Shown here: positions 8,839 through 18,021 of the stretch, piece by piece
Layout of the letters: every line of letters starts with the position of its first letter
How positions within the stretch are numbered: position 1 is the stretch's first letter
From: an uncultured Bacteroidales bacterium
GTDB lineage: Bacteria; Bacteroidota; Bacteroidia; Bacteroidales; Paludibacteraceae
DNA: 64,000 nucleotides
NCBI GenBank assembly: GCA_946186915.1
Contig: CAMHOY010000010.1
Location: forward strand, 23,881 to 87,880
Reading direction: 5' to 3'
Made by a program: the position numbers and the translations under genes
Notes under the pieces: model-generated
The model's database searches: none
What the model saw: the letters and a program-made list of their open reading frames with translations, nothing else
Told to the model about the DNA's origin: nothing

Positions 8839-11124
8839 ATGCAAGTTACACAGCATTTAAATCAAATTCTCGTTTATGCGCATGATGAGGCGGAGCGTCT
8901 CTGGAGTGCCCATGTGGAGCCGGAACATTTGTTACTGGCCATCATGCGTCTGGGTGAGGGTTCGGCATACGAGTTACTGCTTCGCGCATCTTTCCGTCCG
9001 GAGGAGGCAAAGGAGCATATCGAGGCGTTTATCCGCGGCAAGCAGGGTTCGGTCGAAATGATTGAACGAAGTTCGCGTACCAACCGTATCCTTCGCATTG
9101 CGGAGTCTATCAGCCGCGAATACCGGTCCGAGCAGATCGGTTCGGTCCACCTGCTGTTAGCCATTCTGCGCGAGCAGATCAACCGCGTCGCAGCGTACCT
9201 GGAGGAGACCTGGGGCATCAGTTATATGCGACTGGTGGACCTGTACGGTCAGCCGCATTACAGTTCAGAGACACCTACGGCAGGAGGCAACCAGATGGGT
9301 GACCTCAATGAGGGGCCGTGGGAACCGGACCAGCCGAAACAGGCGAAGAACAAAAAGAGCGCGACAACAGCATTGGACAAGTACGGCCGCGACCTGACCA
9401 GACAGGCTGAAGAAGGGAAGTTAGACCCCGTCGTAGGCCGCGAGGTGGAGATAGAGCGCGTGGTGCAGATCCTGAGCCGGCGCAAGAAGAACAACCCGAT
9501 ACTTATCGGCGAACCGGGTGTCGGCAAGTCGGCTATCGTGGAGGGGTTGGCGCTGCGTATCATTCACGATGAGACCGGCGCACTCGCCGGTCACCGCATC
9601 GTGACGCTCGACATCGCCTCGATGGTAGCCGGTACAACGTACCGCGGCCAGTTCGAAGAGCGTATGAAGCAGATCATCAACGAGTTGCTGGCGCATCCCG
9701 AGATCATCCTTTTTATCGACGAGATTCATACGATCATCGGTGCGGGTAACGCCTCGGGTTCGCTCGACGCAGCGAATATCCTCAAGCCGGCTCTCGCGCG
9801 CGGCGAGATACAGTGTATCGGAGCCACGACAACGGCAGAGTATGCCAAATCGATAGAGAAAGACGGTGCGTTGGAACGCCGCTTCCAGAAAGTACAGGTT
9901 CGTCCTACGACGGGCACTGAGACTCTTGACATCCTTCGCCGTCTGAGTGATCATTATGCGCATTACCACAATGTTATTTATACGACGGAGGTGCTCAAAG
10001 CCTGCGTGAGTCTGAGTGAGCGGTATATCACCGACCGCGCGTTCCCGGACAAAGCCATCGATGTGATGGACGAGGTGGGAGCTCGCAGTCATGCGCGCCA
10101 GCAGGCGGCAGGCGAGACGACACAGCCGGCTTACACCGTGACAATAGAAGATGTCGCGGGTGTGATCAGTATGATCTCCGGCGTACCCGTTCAGCGCGTA
10201 GCGCGCGCCGAGAACGAACGGCTGCTGACGATGGCGGAGACTTTGAAACACAAGATCATCGGTCAGGACAAAGCGGTGGAGACTGTTGTGAAGGCTATCC
10301 AGCGCAGCCGTCTGGGTCTGCGCGATCCGAAACGTCCGATAGGTACGTTCTTCTTCCTTGGTCAGACGGGTGTCGGCAAGACGTATCTGGCACAATGTCT
10401 GGCGGAGGAGATGTTCGGCAGCAAAGAGGCGATGATCCGCTTCGACATGTCTGAATATATGGAGAAGCACTCGGTGAGTCTGCTGGTAGGCGCGCCTCCG
10501 GGATATGTAGCTCATGAAGACGGCGGCAAGTTAACCGAGGCGGTGAGAAGAAAACCCTACTCGATCGTGCTCTTCGACGAGATAGAGAAAGCGCATCCGG
10601 ATATCTTCAACATCCTTTTGCAGGTACTGGACGAAGGTCGTTTGACCGACCGTCAGGGACATATCGTCGATTTCCGCAATACGATCATCGTGCTGACGAG
10701 CAATATCGGCACGCGTCAGTTGCAAGAGTTCGGCGGAGGTGTCGGATTCAATGCCGGCGAGATGAATACGAAGGAGAGCCAGAAGATGTTGCTCAAGGCG
10801 CTGCAGAAACAGTTCCCGCCGGAGTTCGTGAACCGTATCGACAACGTCGTGACGTTTGAGCCGCTGAGCCGTGAGACGATCGGTCAGATCGTACGTATCG
10901 AGATCAGTCTGCTGCAACAACGTCTCAAGACGACGGGTCACCAACTGAGCGTGAAGCCGGAGGTGATCGGTCAACTGGTCGATAAGAGTTATGACACCAA
11001 GAACGGTGCCCGTCCTGTTAAGCGGGCGGTACAGACGTACCTGGAAGATCCGCTGACGGAGATTCTGCTTCGCAGACCCAATCAAAAACGAATAACCATC
11101 AAACAAATACAACAAAGTGTATGA
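8839..11124 (+). CDS. clpC: ClpC/ClpA-type AAA+ unfoldase
   Basis: ATP-dependent Hsp100 unfoldase that feeds substrates to ClpP. In order: Clp N domain (residues 1-145), AAA1 with Walker A GEPGVGKS near residue 223 and LFIDEIHTI, then AAA2 with GQTGVGKT near residue 510. A VGF tripeptide (GGGVGFNAG) near residue 635 could be the ClpP-docking loop. At 761 aa it is shorter than typical ClpC (~840). Between [12 protein letters not shown] and [12 protein letters not shown] only about 15 residues remain, so the coiled-coil middle domain appears absent, as in ClpA. It overlaps trxA by 4 bp. Confidence 0.9.
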   Translation: MQVTQHLNQILVYAHDEAERLWSAHVEPEHLLLAIMRLGEGSAYELLLRASFRPEEAKEHIEAFIRGKQGSVEMIERSSRTNRILRIAESISREYRSEQIGSVHLLLAILREQINRVAAYLEETWGISYMRLVDLYGQPHYSSETPTAGGNQMGDLNEGPWEPDQPKQAKNKKSATTALDKYGRDLTRQAEEGKLDPVVGREVEIERVVQILSRRKKNNPILIGEPGVGKSAIVEGLALRIIHDETGALAGHRIVTLDIASMVAGTTYRGQFEERMKQIINELLAHPEIILFIDEIHTIIGAGNASGSLDAANILKPALARGEIQCIGATTTAEYAKSIEKDGALERRFQKVQVRPTTGTETLDILRRLSDHYAHYHNVIYTTEVLKACVSLSERYITDRAFPDKAIDVMDEVGARSHARQQAAGETTQPAYTVTIEDVAGVISMISGVPVQRVARAENERLLTMAETLKHKIIGQDKAVETVVKAIQRSRLGLRDPKRPIGTFFFLGQTGVGKTYLAQCLAEEMFGSKEAMIRFDMSEYMEKHSVSLLVGAPPGYVAHEDGGKLTEAVRRKPYSIVLFDEIEKAHPDIFNILLQVLDEGRLTDRQGHIVDFRNTIIVLTSNIGTRQLQEFGGGVGFNAGEMNTKESQKMLLKALQKQFPPEFVNRIDNVVTFEPLSRETIGQIVRIEISLLQQRLKTTGHQLSVKPEVIGQLVDKSYDTKNGARPVKRAVQTYLEDPLTEILLRRPNQKRITIKQIQQSV

Positions 11125-11435
11125 CAGTAGAAATTACAGACGCTAACATCAAGGATGTGATTGCGTCAGGCAAACCCGTAGTAGTAGATTTCTGGGCGGG
11201 TTGGTGTGGTCCGTGCAAGATGATGCTCCCTATTTTAGAGGAGCTCTCGAATGAGTATGACGGCCGCATTGTAGTAGGCAAACTGAATGTAGATGACAAC
11301 CCTGACACGTGCGAAGAGTACGGCATCATGAATATTCCGACGATGCTCTTCTTCCAGAACGGCGAGTTGGTTAATCGTCACGTAGGTGCATGCCGCAAGC
11401 AGGATTTGGCCCAACTTTTTGACAGTTTGCTGTAA
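11121..11435 (+). CDS. trxA: Thioredoxin
   Basis: A 104-aa cytoplasmic thioredoxin with the active site WCGPCK near residue 30, VDFWAGW before it, and the cis-proline segment MNIPTMLFF. The ATG overlaps the clpC stop (ATGA), which suggests coupled translation of an unfoldase and a thiol reductant. No signal peptide. Confidence 0.95.
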   Translation: MTVEITDANIKDVIASGKPVVVDFWAGWCGPCKMMLPILEELSNEYDGRIVVGKLNVDDNPDTCEEYGIMNIPTMLFFQNGELVNRHVGACRKQDLAQLFDSLL

Positions 11436-11445
11436 TTTGGAAGTA

Positions 11446-11508
11446 CCTTCGGACACCGCCTGCCCTGCGGGCATTCCCCCGAAGTTACGTTCGCGCACTT
11501 GTGCGAAC
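11446..11508. repeat. Structured repeat, copy A (upstream of tRNA-Arg)
   Basis: Three nested or adjacent stems: CTTCGG (11447-11452) with CCGAAG (11479-11484) as an outer stem; TGCCC-TGC-GGGCA (11461-11473) inside it; then a GTTCGC...GCGAAC hairpin (11489-11508). A second copy is at 30242 with compensatory changes. Confidence 0.6.
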
Positions 11509-11561
11509 TACAAGTCTTTGTGCAAAAAAATGCGCCTTTATTCATTTTTTTTGCATAAATT

Positions 11562-11593
11562 CTTGTATATTCCAAATATTTGTAGTACCTTTG
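11562..11593 (+). promoter_or_regulatory. Promoter for tRNA-Arg (and probably rpoD)
   Basis: CTTG (11562-11565), 20-bp spacer, TACCTTTG (11586-11593). It lies 16 bp upstream of the tRNA. No further promoter of this type is visible before the sigma factor gene. Confidence 0.8.
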
Positions 11594-11609
11594 CGCGCTT
11601 TTTGCGCGC

Positions 11610-11683
11610 GGTCCGGTAGCTCAGCTGGATAGAGCAACAGCCTTCTAAGCTGTGGGTCTCGGGTTCGAATCCCGACCGGATCA
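11610..11683 (+). tRNA. tRNA-Arg(TCT)
   Basis: A cloverleaf folds by eye. Acceptor GGTCCGG/CCGGATC has one G.U pair; the D arm is GCTC...GAGC; the anticodon stem is ACAGC/GCTGT with loop CTTCTAA, giving anticodon TCT; the T arm is TCGGG-TTCGAAT-CCCGA. The discriminator is A and CCA is not encoded. It is 74 nt long. Confidence 0.95.
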
Positions 11684-11687
11684 CAGA

Positions 11688-11788
11688 CGTTTTCGCTAAA
11701 AAACGAGCCAAGCTTGTTTGAGCGAGTAGTTTAGCGGAAACGGCTGGGCTGAGCGCCCTGCGCGCAGCAGGGATTACGAAGAAATCCC
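11688..11788 (+). promoter_or_regulatory. Structured leader between tRNA-Arg and rpoD
   Basis: A 13-bp stem with one G.U pair (11688-11700 with 11730-11742, TTTAGCG core) is followed by CCCTGC...GCAGGG (11756-11772) and GGGATT...AATCCC (11770-11788). The last part resembles the tRNA T arm and 3' end (AATCCCGACCG), so it may be a worn tRNA 3' duplicate. With no promoter of its own it is probably part of one tRNA-rpoD transcript. Confidence 0.45.
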
Positions 11789-11835
11789 GACCGAGACTTA
11801 AAGTCAGAATACAAGAGTATATATATTAATCGTAT

Positions 11836-12696
11836 ATGCGTCAATTAAAAATTACAAAATCGATCACCAACCGTGAGTCAGCGAGTCTGGACAAGTATCT
11901 TCAAGAGATCGGTCGAGAGGAGTTGATTTCGGTGGAAGAAGAAGTAGAACTGGCGGGTCGTATCCGTAACGGCGACCGCGCGGCCTTGGAGAAATTGACG
12001 AAGAGCAACCTGCGCTTCGTGGTTTCCGTAGCCAAGCAGTACCAGAACCAGGGTCTTAGTTTGCCGGACTTGATTAATGAAGGCAACCTGGGTCTGATCA
12101 AGGCAGCGGAGAAATTCGATGAGACGCGTGGTTTCAAGTTCATCTCGTACGCCGTTTGGTGGATTCGTCAATCGATCCTCCAGGCGTTGGCCGAGCAGAG
12201 CCGTATCGTTCGTCTTCCTCTCAACCAGGTTGGTTCGATGAACAAGATTAACAAAGCGTACCAGCGTTTTGAGCAAGAGCACGAGCGCAAGCCGAGTGCG
12301 GAAGAGTTAGCCGACATGCTGGATATCCCTGTGGATAAGATCGCTGACACCCTGAAGATGTCGGGTCGTCACGTGAGTGTCGATGCGCCGTTTGTAGAGG
12401 GTGAAGACAACAGTCTTATCGACGTGATGGTGAATGAAGATTCGCCGAACGCCGACCGCGGTCTTATCAACGAGTCGCTCTCTACGGAGATCAACCGTGC
12501 GTTAGCCACGTTGACTCCGCGTGAAGCGGATATCCTGCGCAAGTTCTTCGGTATCGGGACTCCCGAGAAGACCTTGGAAGAGATCGGAGACGAACTGCAT
12601 TTGACGCGCGAGCGCGTACGCCAGATCAAAGAGAAAGCGATCCGCAAACTGAACACGGGTCAACGCAGTCACATACTGCAAACGTATCTGGGATGA
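11836..12696 (+). CDS. rpoD: Primary RNA polymerase sigma factor (RpoD/SigA)
   Basis: The housekeeping sigma factor of Bacteroidota, which reads the TTTG/TAnnTTTG promoters seen here. At 286 aa it lacks region 1.1, as is usual in this phylum. Region 1.2 is [10 protein letters not shown]; region 2 is [12 protein letters not shown] and [16 protein letters not shown]; region 3 starts at [13 protein letters not shown]; region 4 is [14 protein letters not shown] with the helix-turn-helix [21 protein letters not shown] in its usual place. It lies 152 bp after tRNA-Arg and ends in a strong terminator. Confidence 0.95.
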   Translation: MRQLKITKSITNRESASLDKYLQEIGREELISVEEEVELAGRIRNGDRAALEKLTKSNLRFVVSVAKQYQNQGLSLPDLINEGNLGLIKAAEKFDETRGFKFISYAVWWIRQSILQALAEQSRIVRLPLNQVGSMNKINKAYQRFEQEHERKPSAEELADMLDIPVDKIADTLKMSGRHVSVDAPFVEGEDNSLIDVMVNEDSPNADRGLINESLSTEINRALATLTPREADILRKFFGIGTPEKTLEEIGDELHLTRERVRQIKEKAIRKLNTGQRSHILQTYLG

Positions 12697-12724
12697 AAAA
12701 AAGCCTCTTCGGAGGCTTTTTTTA
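12696..12724 (+). terminator. Rho-independent terminator of rpoD
   Basis: Stem AAGCCTC (12701-12707), TTCG loop, GAGGCTT (12712-12718), then a T run. Confidence 0.9.
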
Positions 12725-12726
12725 GT

Positions 12727-12775
12727 TATCAGAAGTTAGATATCAGAAATCAGATGTCAGAAGTCAGAAGTTAGT
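12727..12775. repeat. Heptanucleotide (TCAGAAG) repeat
   Basis: Six to seven units of tcagaag/tcagata/tcagaaa with period 7. The run reaches into the stop codon of the small gene at 12771. The same family is inside the lolC/E gene at 39980. Confidence 0.75.
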
Positions 12776-12950
12776 CGAAGAGTGTGGGTTGGTCGCTATC
12801 GAGGCGTTTGAGGATGGCGCGCATGAGTGTCTCGCGGATGAGACGGCTGCGATTGGACACGCCGTACTTGTCGCAGAAACGCTCCAAGGTCTGCTGCTCG
12901 CTTTCGTTAAGCAGGATAGAGATACGATGTTCGCGGGGTTGCTTTTTCAT
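12771..12950 (-). CDS. Small ribbon-helix-helix DNA-binding protein
   Basis: A 59-aa protein read from the minus strand, starting MKKQPREHRISILLNESEQQ and ending SDQPTLFD. The pattern of a short beta strand (HRISILLN) followed by two helices around NRSRLIRETL fits the Arc/MetJ/CopG ribbon-helix-helix fold, so it should bind DNA as a dimer. It lies 12 bp downstream of the outer-membrane gene at 12963-13700 on the same strand and is probably cotranscribed. No toxin gene is adjacent, so an antitoxin role is not supported. Confidence 0.8.
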   Translation of the reverse strand: MKKQPREHRISILLNESEQQTLERFCDKYGVSNRSRLIRETLMRAILKRLDSDQPTLFD

Positions 12951-12962
12951 GCGGGCGACCGG

Positions 12963-13700
12963 TTAGAACATGAGTACGAGTTTTAATTCCGGAGAAACGA
13001 GATAACGACCGGTATAATTGGTGAACGTATTTCCGTTGATAACTTCCGTAGCGGCGATCTTCGCTTGTTGGAACTGGGCGGATGCCACTACCGCGAGAGC
13101 GGTTTTTTCGTTTATCCGGTAGCGGTAACCGAAGTCGATGCTCGCATAGAGACCGCCTAAATAGTCTTTGCTCAGCGCCACTCCGTAGCCGAGCGCCATG
13201 CCGAAGACGGGCGCATGCTGCTGCTCGATGAGAGGCAGACGGAGAGCGACCTGGACAGGCAGGAAATTAAATTTCGCTGCGCCGATAAACATCCCGTGGT
13301 ATCCGAGACCGCCGCCTATGAAGATATGGCGTTGTCCGATATGATGACTCCCGACGAGGAAGTCCACGCTGAACCCACCTCCGACAGCGGCATTGGGGAT
13401 ACATGCCGCTCCGCCGCCTAATTCCAGCGCGATGGACGCTTTCTTGGACGTACCTATCTCATCTTTCTGCTCCTCTTGCTCCGCCTTTTCCTCTGCGGGA
13501 TCAGCCGTGAGAATCTCCTGCACTTCGGCACGCGGGTATTGGAAACGCGCCCCTTCGGCATTCCGGATGATGATCACCTCCTCATTCTGGAAGAGGATGT
13601 CGCCTTTCACGCGTGCGCCTGTACGCAATAATAATGTTTCCGCGTGCGCGCATAAAGCGCATAATAGGACGAGAGCGATGATGTAGAGTCGTTTGTTCAT
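12963..13700 (-). CDS. Secreted outer-membrane beta-barrel protein, unknown role
   Basis: 245 aa with a signal peptide (MNKRLYIIALVLLCALCAHA). A short N-terminal segment of about 45 residues (LLLRTGARVKGDILFQNEEV) looks like an SH3-like beta module. A charged linker rich in Glu (residues ~70-85) and a Gly-rich beta-barrel region follow, ending in SPELKLVLMF. I chose the ATG at 13700 because it begins the signal peptide; an upstream in-frame start would place part of the promoter inside the gene. No assigned function. Confidence 0.75.
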   Translation of the reverse strand: MNKRLYIIALVLLCALCAHAETLLLRTGARVKGDILFQNEEVIIIRNAEGARFQYPRAEVQEILTADPAEEKAEQEEQKDEIGTSKKASIALELGGGAACIPNAAVGGGFSVDFLVGSHHIGQRHIFIGGGLGYHGMFIGAAKFNFLPVQVALRLPLIEQQHAPVFGMALGYGVALSKDYLGGLYASIDFGYRYRINEKTALAVVASAQFQQAKIAATEVINGNTFTNYTGRYLVSPELKLVLMF

Positions 13701-13721
13701 GTATCTAAACTTTTGCGTCTG

Positions 13722-13753
13722 CAAAAGTACTGCTTTTTTTTGATATACGCAAA
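13722..13753 (-). promoter_or_regulatory. Promoter for the outer-membrane protein gene at 13700
   Basis: Minus strand: TTTG (13750-13753), 20-bp spacer starting CGTATATCA, -7 TACTTTTG (13722-13729). The -7 box is followed by CAGACGCAAAAG, which gives an inverted repeat CTTTTGC/GCAAAAG across the predicted start. Nearly identical to the panD promoter at 26039. Confidence 0.8.
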
Positions 13754-13765
13754 TTTTCGTGAATT

Positions 13766-15124
13766 TTATACCAGTTCAAAGTCAATTTGGCTTCTATTTA
13801 TGTCTGTTTTGACAACTTTGACGCGCACGGCATCGCCCAAAGTGTGGGTTATACCGTTCTCGGCGCAGATGAGGCGGTAGTTTTTCTCGTCGTATTTCCA
13901 TGTCTCTCCGGGGAAGCCGACTTTGGAGATATGGACGAGTCCTTCGCACCGCGAGTCATCGAGTTGGACGAAGAGTCCGAAATCGGTGACGCCGGTGATA
14001 TGTCCGGGCAATATCTCTCCGATATGATCCGCCATCCACATGGTCTGAAACAGTTTGATGGAGTCGCGTTCGGCTTGCGCGGCTTCCTGTTCGCAGGCGG
14101 AGCAATGCTCGCATTTCTCTTCAAGTTCGGCGCGGGTGAGCGGACAGGGTTTGCCGGTAAGGATATATTTCTCCACGAGGCGGTGCACCATCAGGTCGGG
14201 ATAGCGGCGGATAGGCGAAGTGAAATGAGTATAATGGGAGAAGGCGAGTCCGTAGTGGCCGATGTTATAGGTTGAATAGACGGCTTTTGCTTGTGCGCGG
14301 ATGGTGAGCAGGTCGATTGTCTGCTGCGGTATGCGCGTTCCCATCCGTTTCTTGAATTTCTTGAGGTCGTCCAGTTTCTCGTTGTCGGGCAAGTCATGCA
14401 CGCGATAGACGAACGGACGTCCGGAGCCGACGGCTTTGGCGACGGTACGGTTAGCGAGCAGCATGAACTCCTCTATCAGATGATGGGCTTCGTTGGGCGA
14501 CTCGAAATAGATATCCGTCGGATGGCAGTGCTCGTCCAGACGAAAGCGCATCTCGTCCTGTTCGATGGCAAGAGCGCCGTTAGCCAGTCGCTCGGCACGA
14601 AGCTTCTGCGCCAACGTGTCGAGTTTTTTTAAGACTTTCGGTATCTCGGTATCTCGATATTCCGGTATATCGACACCTTGAAGCATCTCTTGCACTTCGT
14701 CGTAATTGAGTCGTGCGTCGGAGCGGATGACGGTGCGGCATATTTTATATTTATGAACGCGCGCGTCTGCGTCCATGAGGAAGACGACGGACATACAGAG
14801 TTTGTCTTCACCGGGCCGCAGCGAGCACAGGTCGTTGCACAATTCTTCGGGCAGCATGGGGATGACGCGGTCCACGAGATAAGTGGACGTGCCGCGTTTA
14901 TAGGCGTCGTCATCGGTTTTCGTGCCGGGTTTGACATAATGGGAGACATCGGCGATGTGAACGCCTATGCGATATACCTCCCCTCCATTTAGGGAGGGGG
15001 CGGGGGTAGGCTCCTTCTCAAACGATATTGCGTCATCGAAGTCCTTGGCATCGGCGGGATCGATGGTAAAGGTGAAAACATCGCGCATATCGCGCCTGCG
15101 AAGTATCTCGCGTTCGTCAATCAT
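13766..15124 (-). CDS. rnr: RNase R/RNase II family exoribonuclease lacking the N-terminal domains
   Basis: 3'-5' exoribonuclease. The 452-aa product starts directly before the RNB domain: MRDVFTFTIDP then DAKDFDDAIS with the catalytic aspartates. It continues through RNB (HIADVSHYV, RPFVYRVHD, TSPIRRYPDLMVHR) to a C-terminal S1 domain (GVTDFGLFVQLD ... CEGLVHISKV). Typical RNase R is about 700 aa with two cold-shock domains first; these are missing. An in-frame TAG 9 bp upstream and a promoter at 15165 show that this short form is the whole gene. Residues ~38-48 (TPAPSLNGG) come from a palindromic repeat. Confidence 0.85.
   Translation of the reverse strand: MIDEREILRRRDMRDVFTFTIDPADAKDFDDAISFEKEPTPAPSLNGGEVYRIGVHIADVSHYVKPGTKTDDDAYKRGTSTYLVDRVIPMLPEELCNDLCSLRPGEDKLCMSVVFLMDADARVHKYKICRTVIRSDARLNYDEVQEMLQGVDIPEYRDTEIPKVLKKLDTLAQKLRAERLANGALAIEQDEMRFRLDEHCHPTDIYFESPNEAHHLIEEFMLLANRTVAKAVGSGRPFVYRVHDLPDNEKLDDLKKFKKRMGTRIPQQTIDLLTIRAQAKAVYSTYNIGHYGLAFSHYTHFTSPIRRYPDLMVHRLVEKYILTGKPCPLTRAELEEKCEHCSACEQEAAQAERDSIKLFQTMWMADHIGEILPGHITGVTDFGLFVQLDDSRCEGLVHISKVGFPGETWKYDEKNYRLICAENGITHTLGDAVRVKVVKTDINRSQIDFELV
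14978..15010. repeat. GC-rich palindromic repeat, copy 2 (inside RNase R gene)
   Basis: CTCCCCTCCATTTAGGGAGG palindrome plus a CGGGGGTAGG arm, read in frame on the minus strand as PTPAPSLNGG. Confidence 0.85.
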
Positions 15125-15164
15125 AGATTGCTAATTTGAGTACACAAAATCATAAAATCGGGTG

Positions 15165-15196
15165 CAAAATTACAAAAATTCTTGCATATCTGCAAA
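15165..15196 (-). promoter_or_regulatory. Promoter for the RNase R gene
   Basis: Minus strand TTTG (15193-15196), 20-bp spacer, TAATTTTG (15165-15172). Its -33 region overlaps that of the divergent glgP promoter. Confidence 0.8.
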
Positions 15197-15212
15197 AAAA
15201 TACGTACCTTTG
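15181..15212 (+). promoter_or_regulatory. Promoter for glycogen phosphorylase
   Basis: CTTG (15181-15184), 20-bp spacer, TACCTTTG (15205-15212) followed by CA. The shared sequence TTGCATATCTGCAA is a near palindrome used as -33 region by both divergent promoters. Confidence 0.8.
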
Positions 15213-15259
15213 CACGCTTTTTTGAAATAATAACGTAAAATAACAAACAATATACTACA

Positions 15260-17818
15260 ATGAAAATCAAAGTAAGTAATGTAAATCAGGCCGTTTGGAA
15301 AGAGTGTAACGTACATGCTACGCTTCCTGCCGACCTGAGCAAACTGCAAGAGATTGCATACAACCTCTGGTGGAGCTGGAACGGTGAAGCCAAAGACCTG
15401 TTCCGCTACATCGATACGGATGCGTGGCATCGCGCCAACTCGAACCCGGTCGTTCTGTTGAATATCTTGAGTTACGACAGGATGGTTGAGTTGTCGAAGG
15501 ACGTAGAATTCATGAATCGTCTGAATGCCGTTTACGCCGAGTTCCGCGCATACATGGACACGCCGAAAGACAAGAAGAAACCGACTATCGCTTATTTCTC
15601 GATGGAGTACGGCTTGACGCACGTGCTGAAGATCTATTCGGGTGGTCTGGGTATTCTGGCCGGTGACTACATCAAAGAGGCATCGGATTGCAACGTGGAC
15701 ATGACGGCTATCGGTTTCCTCTACCGCTACGGTTATTTCACCCAGACGCTGAGTCCGGAAGGCCAGCAGATCGCCAACTACGAGGCGCAGAACTTCGCCA
15801 ACCTGCCTATCACGCAGGTAAAAGAGGCAGACGGCAGCAACATGATTATCGAGGTGCCGTATCCCGGCCGCACGGTGAAGGCTTATCTATGGAAAGTAGC
15901 GGTAGGTCGTATGGACCTGTACCTGCTGGACACGGACAATGAGTTGAACAGCGAGTGGGATCGCCAGATCACGCATCAGCTCTACGGCGGCGACTGGGAG
16001 AACCGTATCAAGCAGGAGATCCTGTTAGGTATCGGCGGTATGTTAGCGCTGAAGAAATTAGGCATCAAGAAGGATGTATATCATTGTAACGAGGGTCACG
16101 CAGCCCTGATGGGTCTGCAGCGCCTTGTGGATCTCGTTCAGGAAGACGGCTTGACCTTCAACCAGGCGAAAGAGGTTGTTCGCGCAAGCGGACTGTACAC
16201 CTGCCATACGCCGGTTCCTGCGGGCCACGACTACTTCGAGGAGGGCTTGTTCTACAAGTATATGAGCGAGTACGCGGAGAAACTCGGTATCGAATGGCAT
16301 GACCTGATCGGCATGGGCCGCACGAATCCGGACGACAACAACGAGAAGTTCTCGATGTCCGTCTTCGCGCTCAACACCTGCCAGGAGGCCAACGGCGTAA
16401 GCTGGTTGCACGGCGAAGTATCGAAGAAGATGTTCAGCCCTGTTTGGCCGGGTTATTTCCCCGAGGAGTTGCACGTGGACTACGTCACCAACGGCGTACA
16501 TATGCCGACTTGGGCCGCATCGGATTGGAAGAAGGTATATAAGAAATACCTGCCGAAAGAATGGATGAAAGACCAGTCCAATCTGGATATGTGGAAGGCT
16601 TATGCGGACATCCCCGATGAGGAGATCTGGGCAACGCGTATCGGTTTGAAACGCAAGATGATGGATTTCATCAAGCAGCAGTTCCGTGAAGACTGGATGA
16701 AGAGCCAAGGTGATCCTGCCCGCATCGTACGTGCGCTGAATGAGATGAAGCCGGACAACCTGATTATCGGTTTCGGTCGTCGTTTCGCGACCTACAAACG
16801 CGCTCACCTGTTGTTCACCGACCTCGAGCGTCTGGACAAGCTGGTGAACAACCCGAACTATCCGGTTCAGTTCCTCTTCACCGGTAAGGCTCACCCCGCT
16901 GACGGCGGTGGTCAGGGTCTGATCAAGCGCATCATCGAGATCAGCCGTATGCCGCAGTTCCTCGGTAAGATCATCTTCCTCGAGAACTACGATATGCGTC
17001 TGGCTAAGCGTCTCATCTCCGGTGTGGATATCTGGCTGAACACGCCTACCCGTCCGTTGGAGGCATCGGGTACGTCCGGCGAGAAAGCGCAGATGAACGG
17101 CGTGCTCAACTTCAGTGTCAAAGACGGATGGTGGTACGAAGGATACGTAGAAGGCGCAGGATGGGCATTGACCGAGAAGCGCACCTACGAGAACCAGGCG
17201 CACCAGGATCAGCTCGACGCAGCTACCATCTATCAGATGCTGGAGAATGAGATCATCCCGCTGTACTACGCGAAGAACAGCAAGGGTTACAGCCCCGAGT
17301 GGATCCAGTATATCAAGAAATCCGTGACGAAGATCACTCCGCGCTTCACCATGAAGCGAATGATCGATGACTACTTCAGCAAGTTCTACAACAAACTCGC
17401 GAAGCGTCACAACCTCTTGCTGGCGGACAACTACAAAGTAGCGAAAGAGATCGCAGCATGGAAAGAGAACATGGTGGAACACTGGGACGAGATCGAGGTA
17501 GTGAGCAAGTCCGATACGGACATGACGAACCTGAACGTAGGTGACAAGTTCAAAGTAGCCGTCGAGTTGGACACCAAGGGTCTGAACGACAAGGGTCTCG
17601 GCGTAGAACTCGTAGCGATCCGCACTTCGACCCACAACAACGACAAACTCTACGAAGTAGAGCCGTTGAAGTTAGTCAAGAGCGAAGGTAGTCACCTCTT
17701 CTTCGAGAACATCTACCAGCTCGACTACGCCGGAGGAATGAAATTCGGCCTGCGAATGTATCCGCAGAACGAACTCCTCCCGCACCGAATGGACTTCTGC
17801 TACGTCCGCTGGATTTAA
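15260..17818 (+). CDS. glgP: Glycogen / alpha-glucan phosphorylase
   Basis: GT35 phosphorylase that releases glucose-1-phosphate from glycogen using PLP. At 852 aa it belongs to the bacterial alpha-glucan phosphorylase subgroup. The N-terminal DUF3417-like region ([20 protein letters not shown]) is followed by AYFSMEYGL, then [47 protein letters not shown] and the PLP-lysine block [17 protein letters not shown] near residue 615. It completes the glycogen set started at 2.2 kb. It has its own promoter at 15181 and a terminator after the stop. Confidence 0.95.
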   Translation: MKIKVSNVNQAVWKECNVHATLPADLSKLQEIAYNLWWSWNGEAKDLFRYIDTDAWHRANSNPVVLLNILSYDRMVELSKDVEFMNRLNAVYAEFRAYMDTPKDKKKPTIAYFSMEYGLTHVLKIYSGGLGILAGDYIKEASDCNVDMTAIGFLYRYGYFTQTLSPEGQQIANYEAQNFANLPITQVKEADGSNMIIEVPYPGRTVKAYLWKVAVGRMDLYLLDTDNELNSEWDRQITHQLYGGDWENRIKQEILLGIGGMLALKKLGIKKDVYHCNEGHAALMGLQRLVDLVQEDGLTFNQAKEVVRASGLYTCHTPVPAGHDYFEEGLFYKYMSEYAEKLGIEWHDLIGMGRTNPDDNNEKFSMSVFALNTCQEANGVSWLHGEVSKKMFSPVWPGYFPEELHVDYVTNGVHMPTWAASDWKKVYKKYLPKEWMKDQSNLDMWKAYADIPDEEIWATRIGLKRKMMDFIKQQFREDWMKSQGDPARIVRALNEMKPDNLIIGFGRRFATYKRAHLLFTDLERLDKLVNNPNYPVQFLFTGKAHPADGGGQGLIKRIIEISRMPQFLGKIIFLENYDMRLAKRLISGVDIWLNTPTRPLEASGTSGEKAQMNGVLNFSVKDGWWYEGYVEGAGWALTEKRTYENQAHQDQLDAATIYQMLENEIIPLYYAKNSKGYSPEWIQYIKKSVTKITPRFTMKRMIDDYFSKFYNKLAKRHNLLLADNYKVAKEIAAWKENMVEHWDEIEVVSKSDTDMTNLNVGDKFKVAVELDTKGLNDKGLGVELVAIRTSTHNNDKLYEVEPLKLVKSEGSHLFFENIYQLDYAGGMKFGLRMYPQNELLPHRMDFCYVRWI

Positions 17819-17826
17819 TCAATATG

Positions 17827-17860
17827 GCCTGCAGCAATGCAGGCTATATTTGTATTTTTA
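17827..17860 (+). terminator. Terminator of glgP
   Basis: GCCTGCA-GCAA-TGCAGGC (17827-17844) followed by a T-rich stretch. Confidence 0.7.
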
Positions 17861-18021
17861 TGCAATAAATCAAAAACTCGTAGCCCCGAGCTTACAGCTC
17901 TCCATTGGAGTTGCCTACTTGTCCATCCGTGAACACGTTCCCGCTGAACAATCAGTCAACTCCAATTGACGGCAAACCATCCGGCTACTCACAAAAACAA
18001 TACAAAAAAAGCCAAAAACCT

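Noticed and set aside
12771..13700. Toxin-antitoxin pair (RHH protein plus neighbour)
   Set aside because: The neighbour is a secreted beta-barrel protein with a signal peptide, not a toxin.
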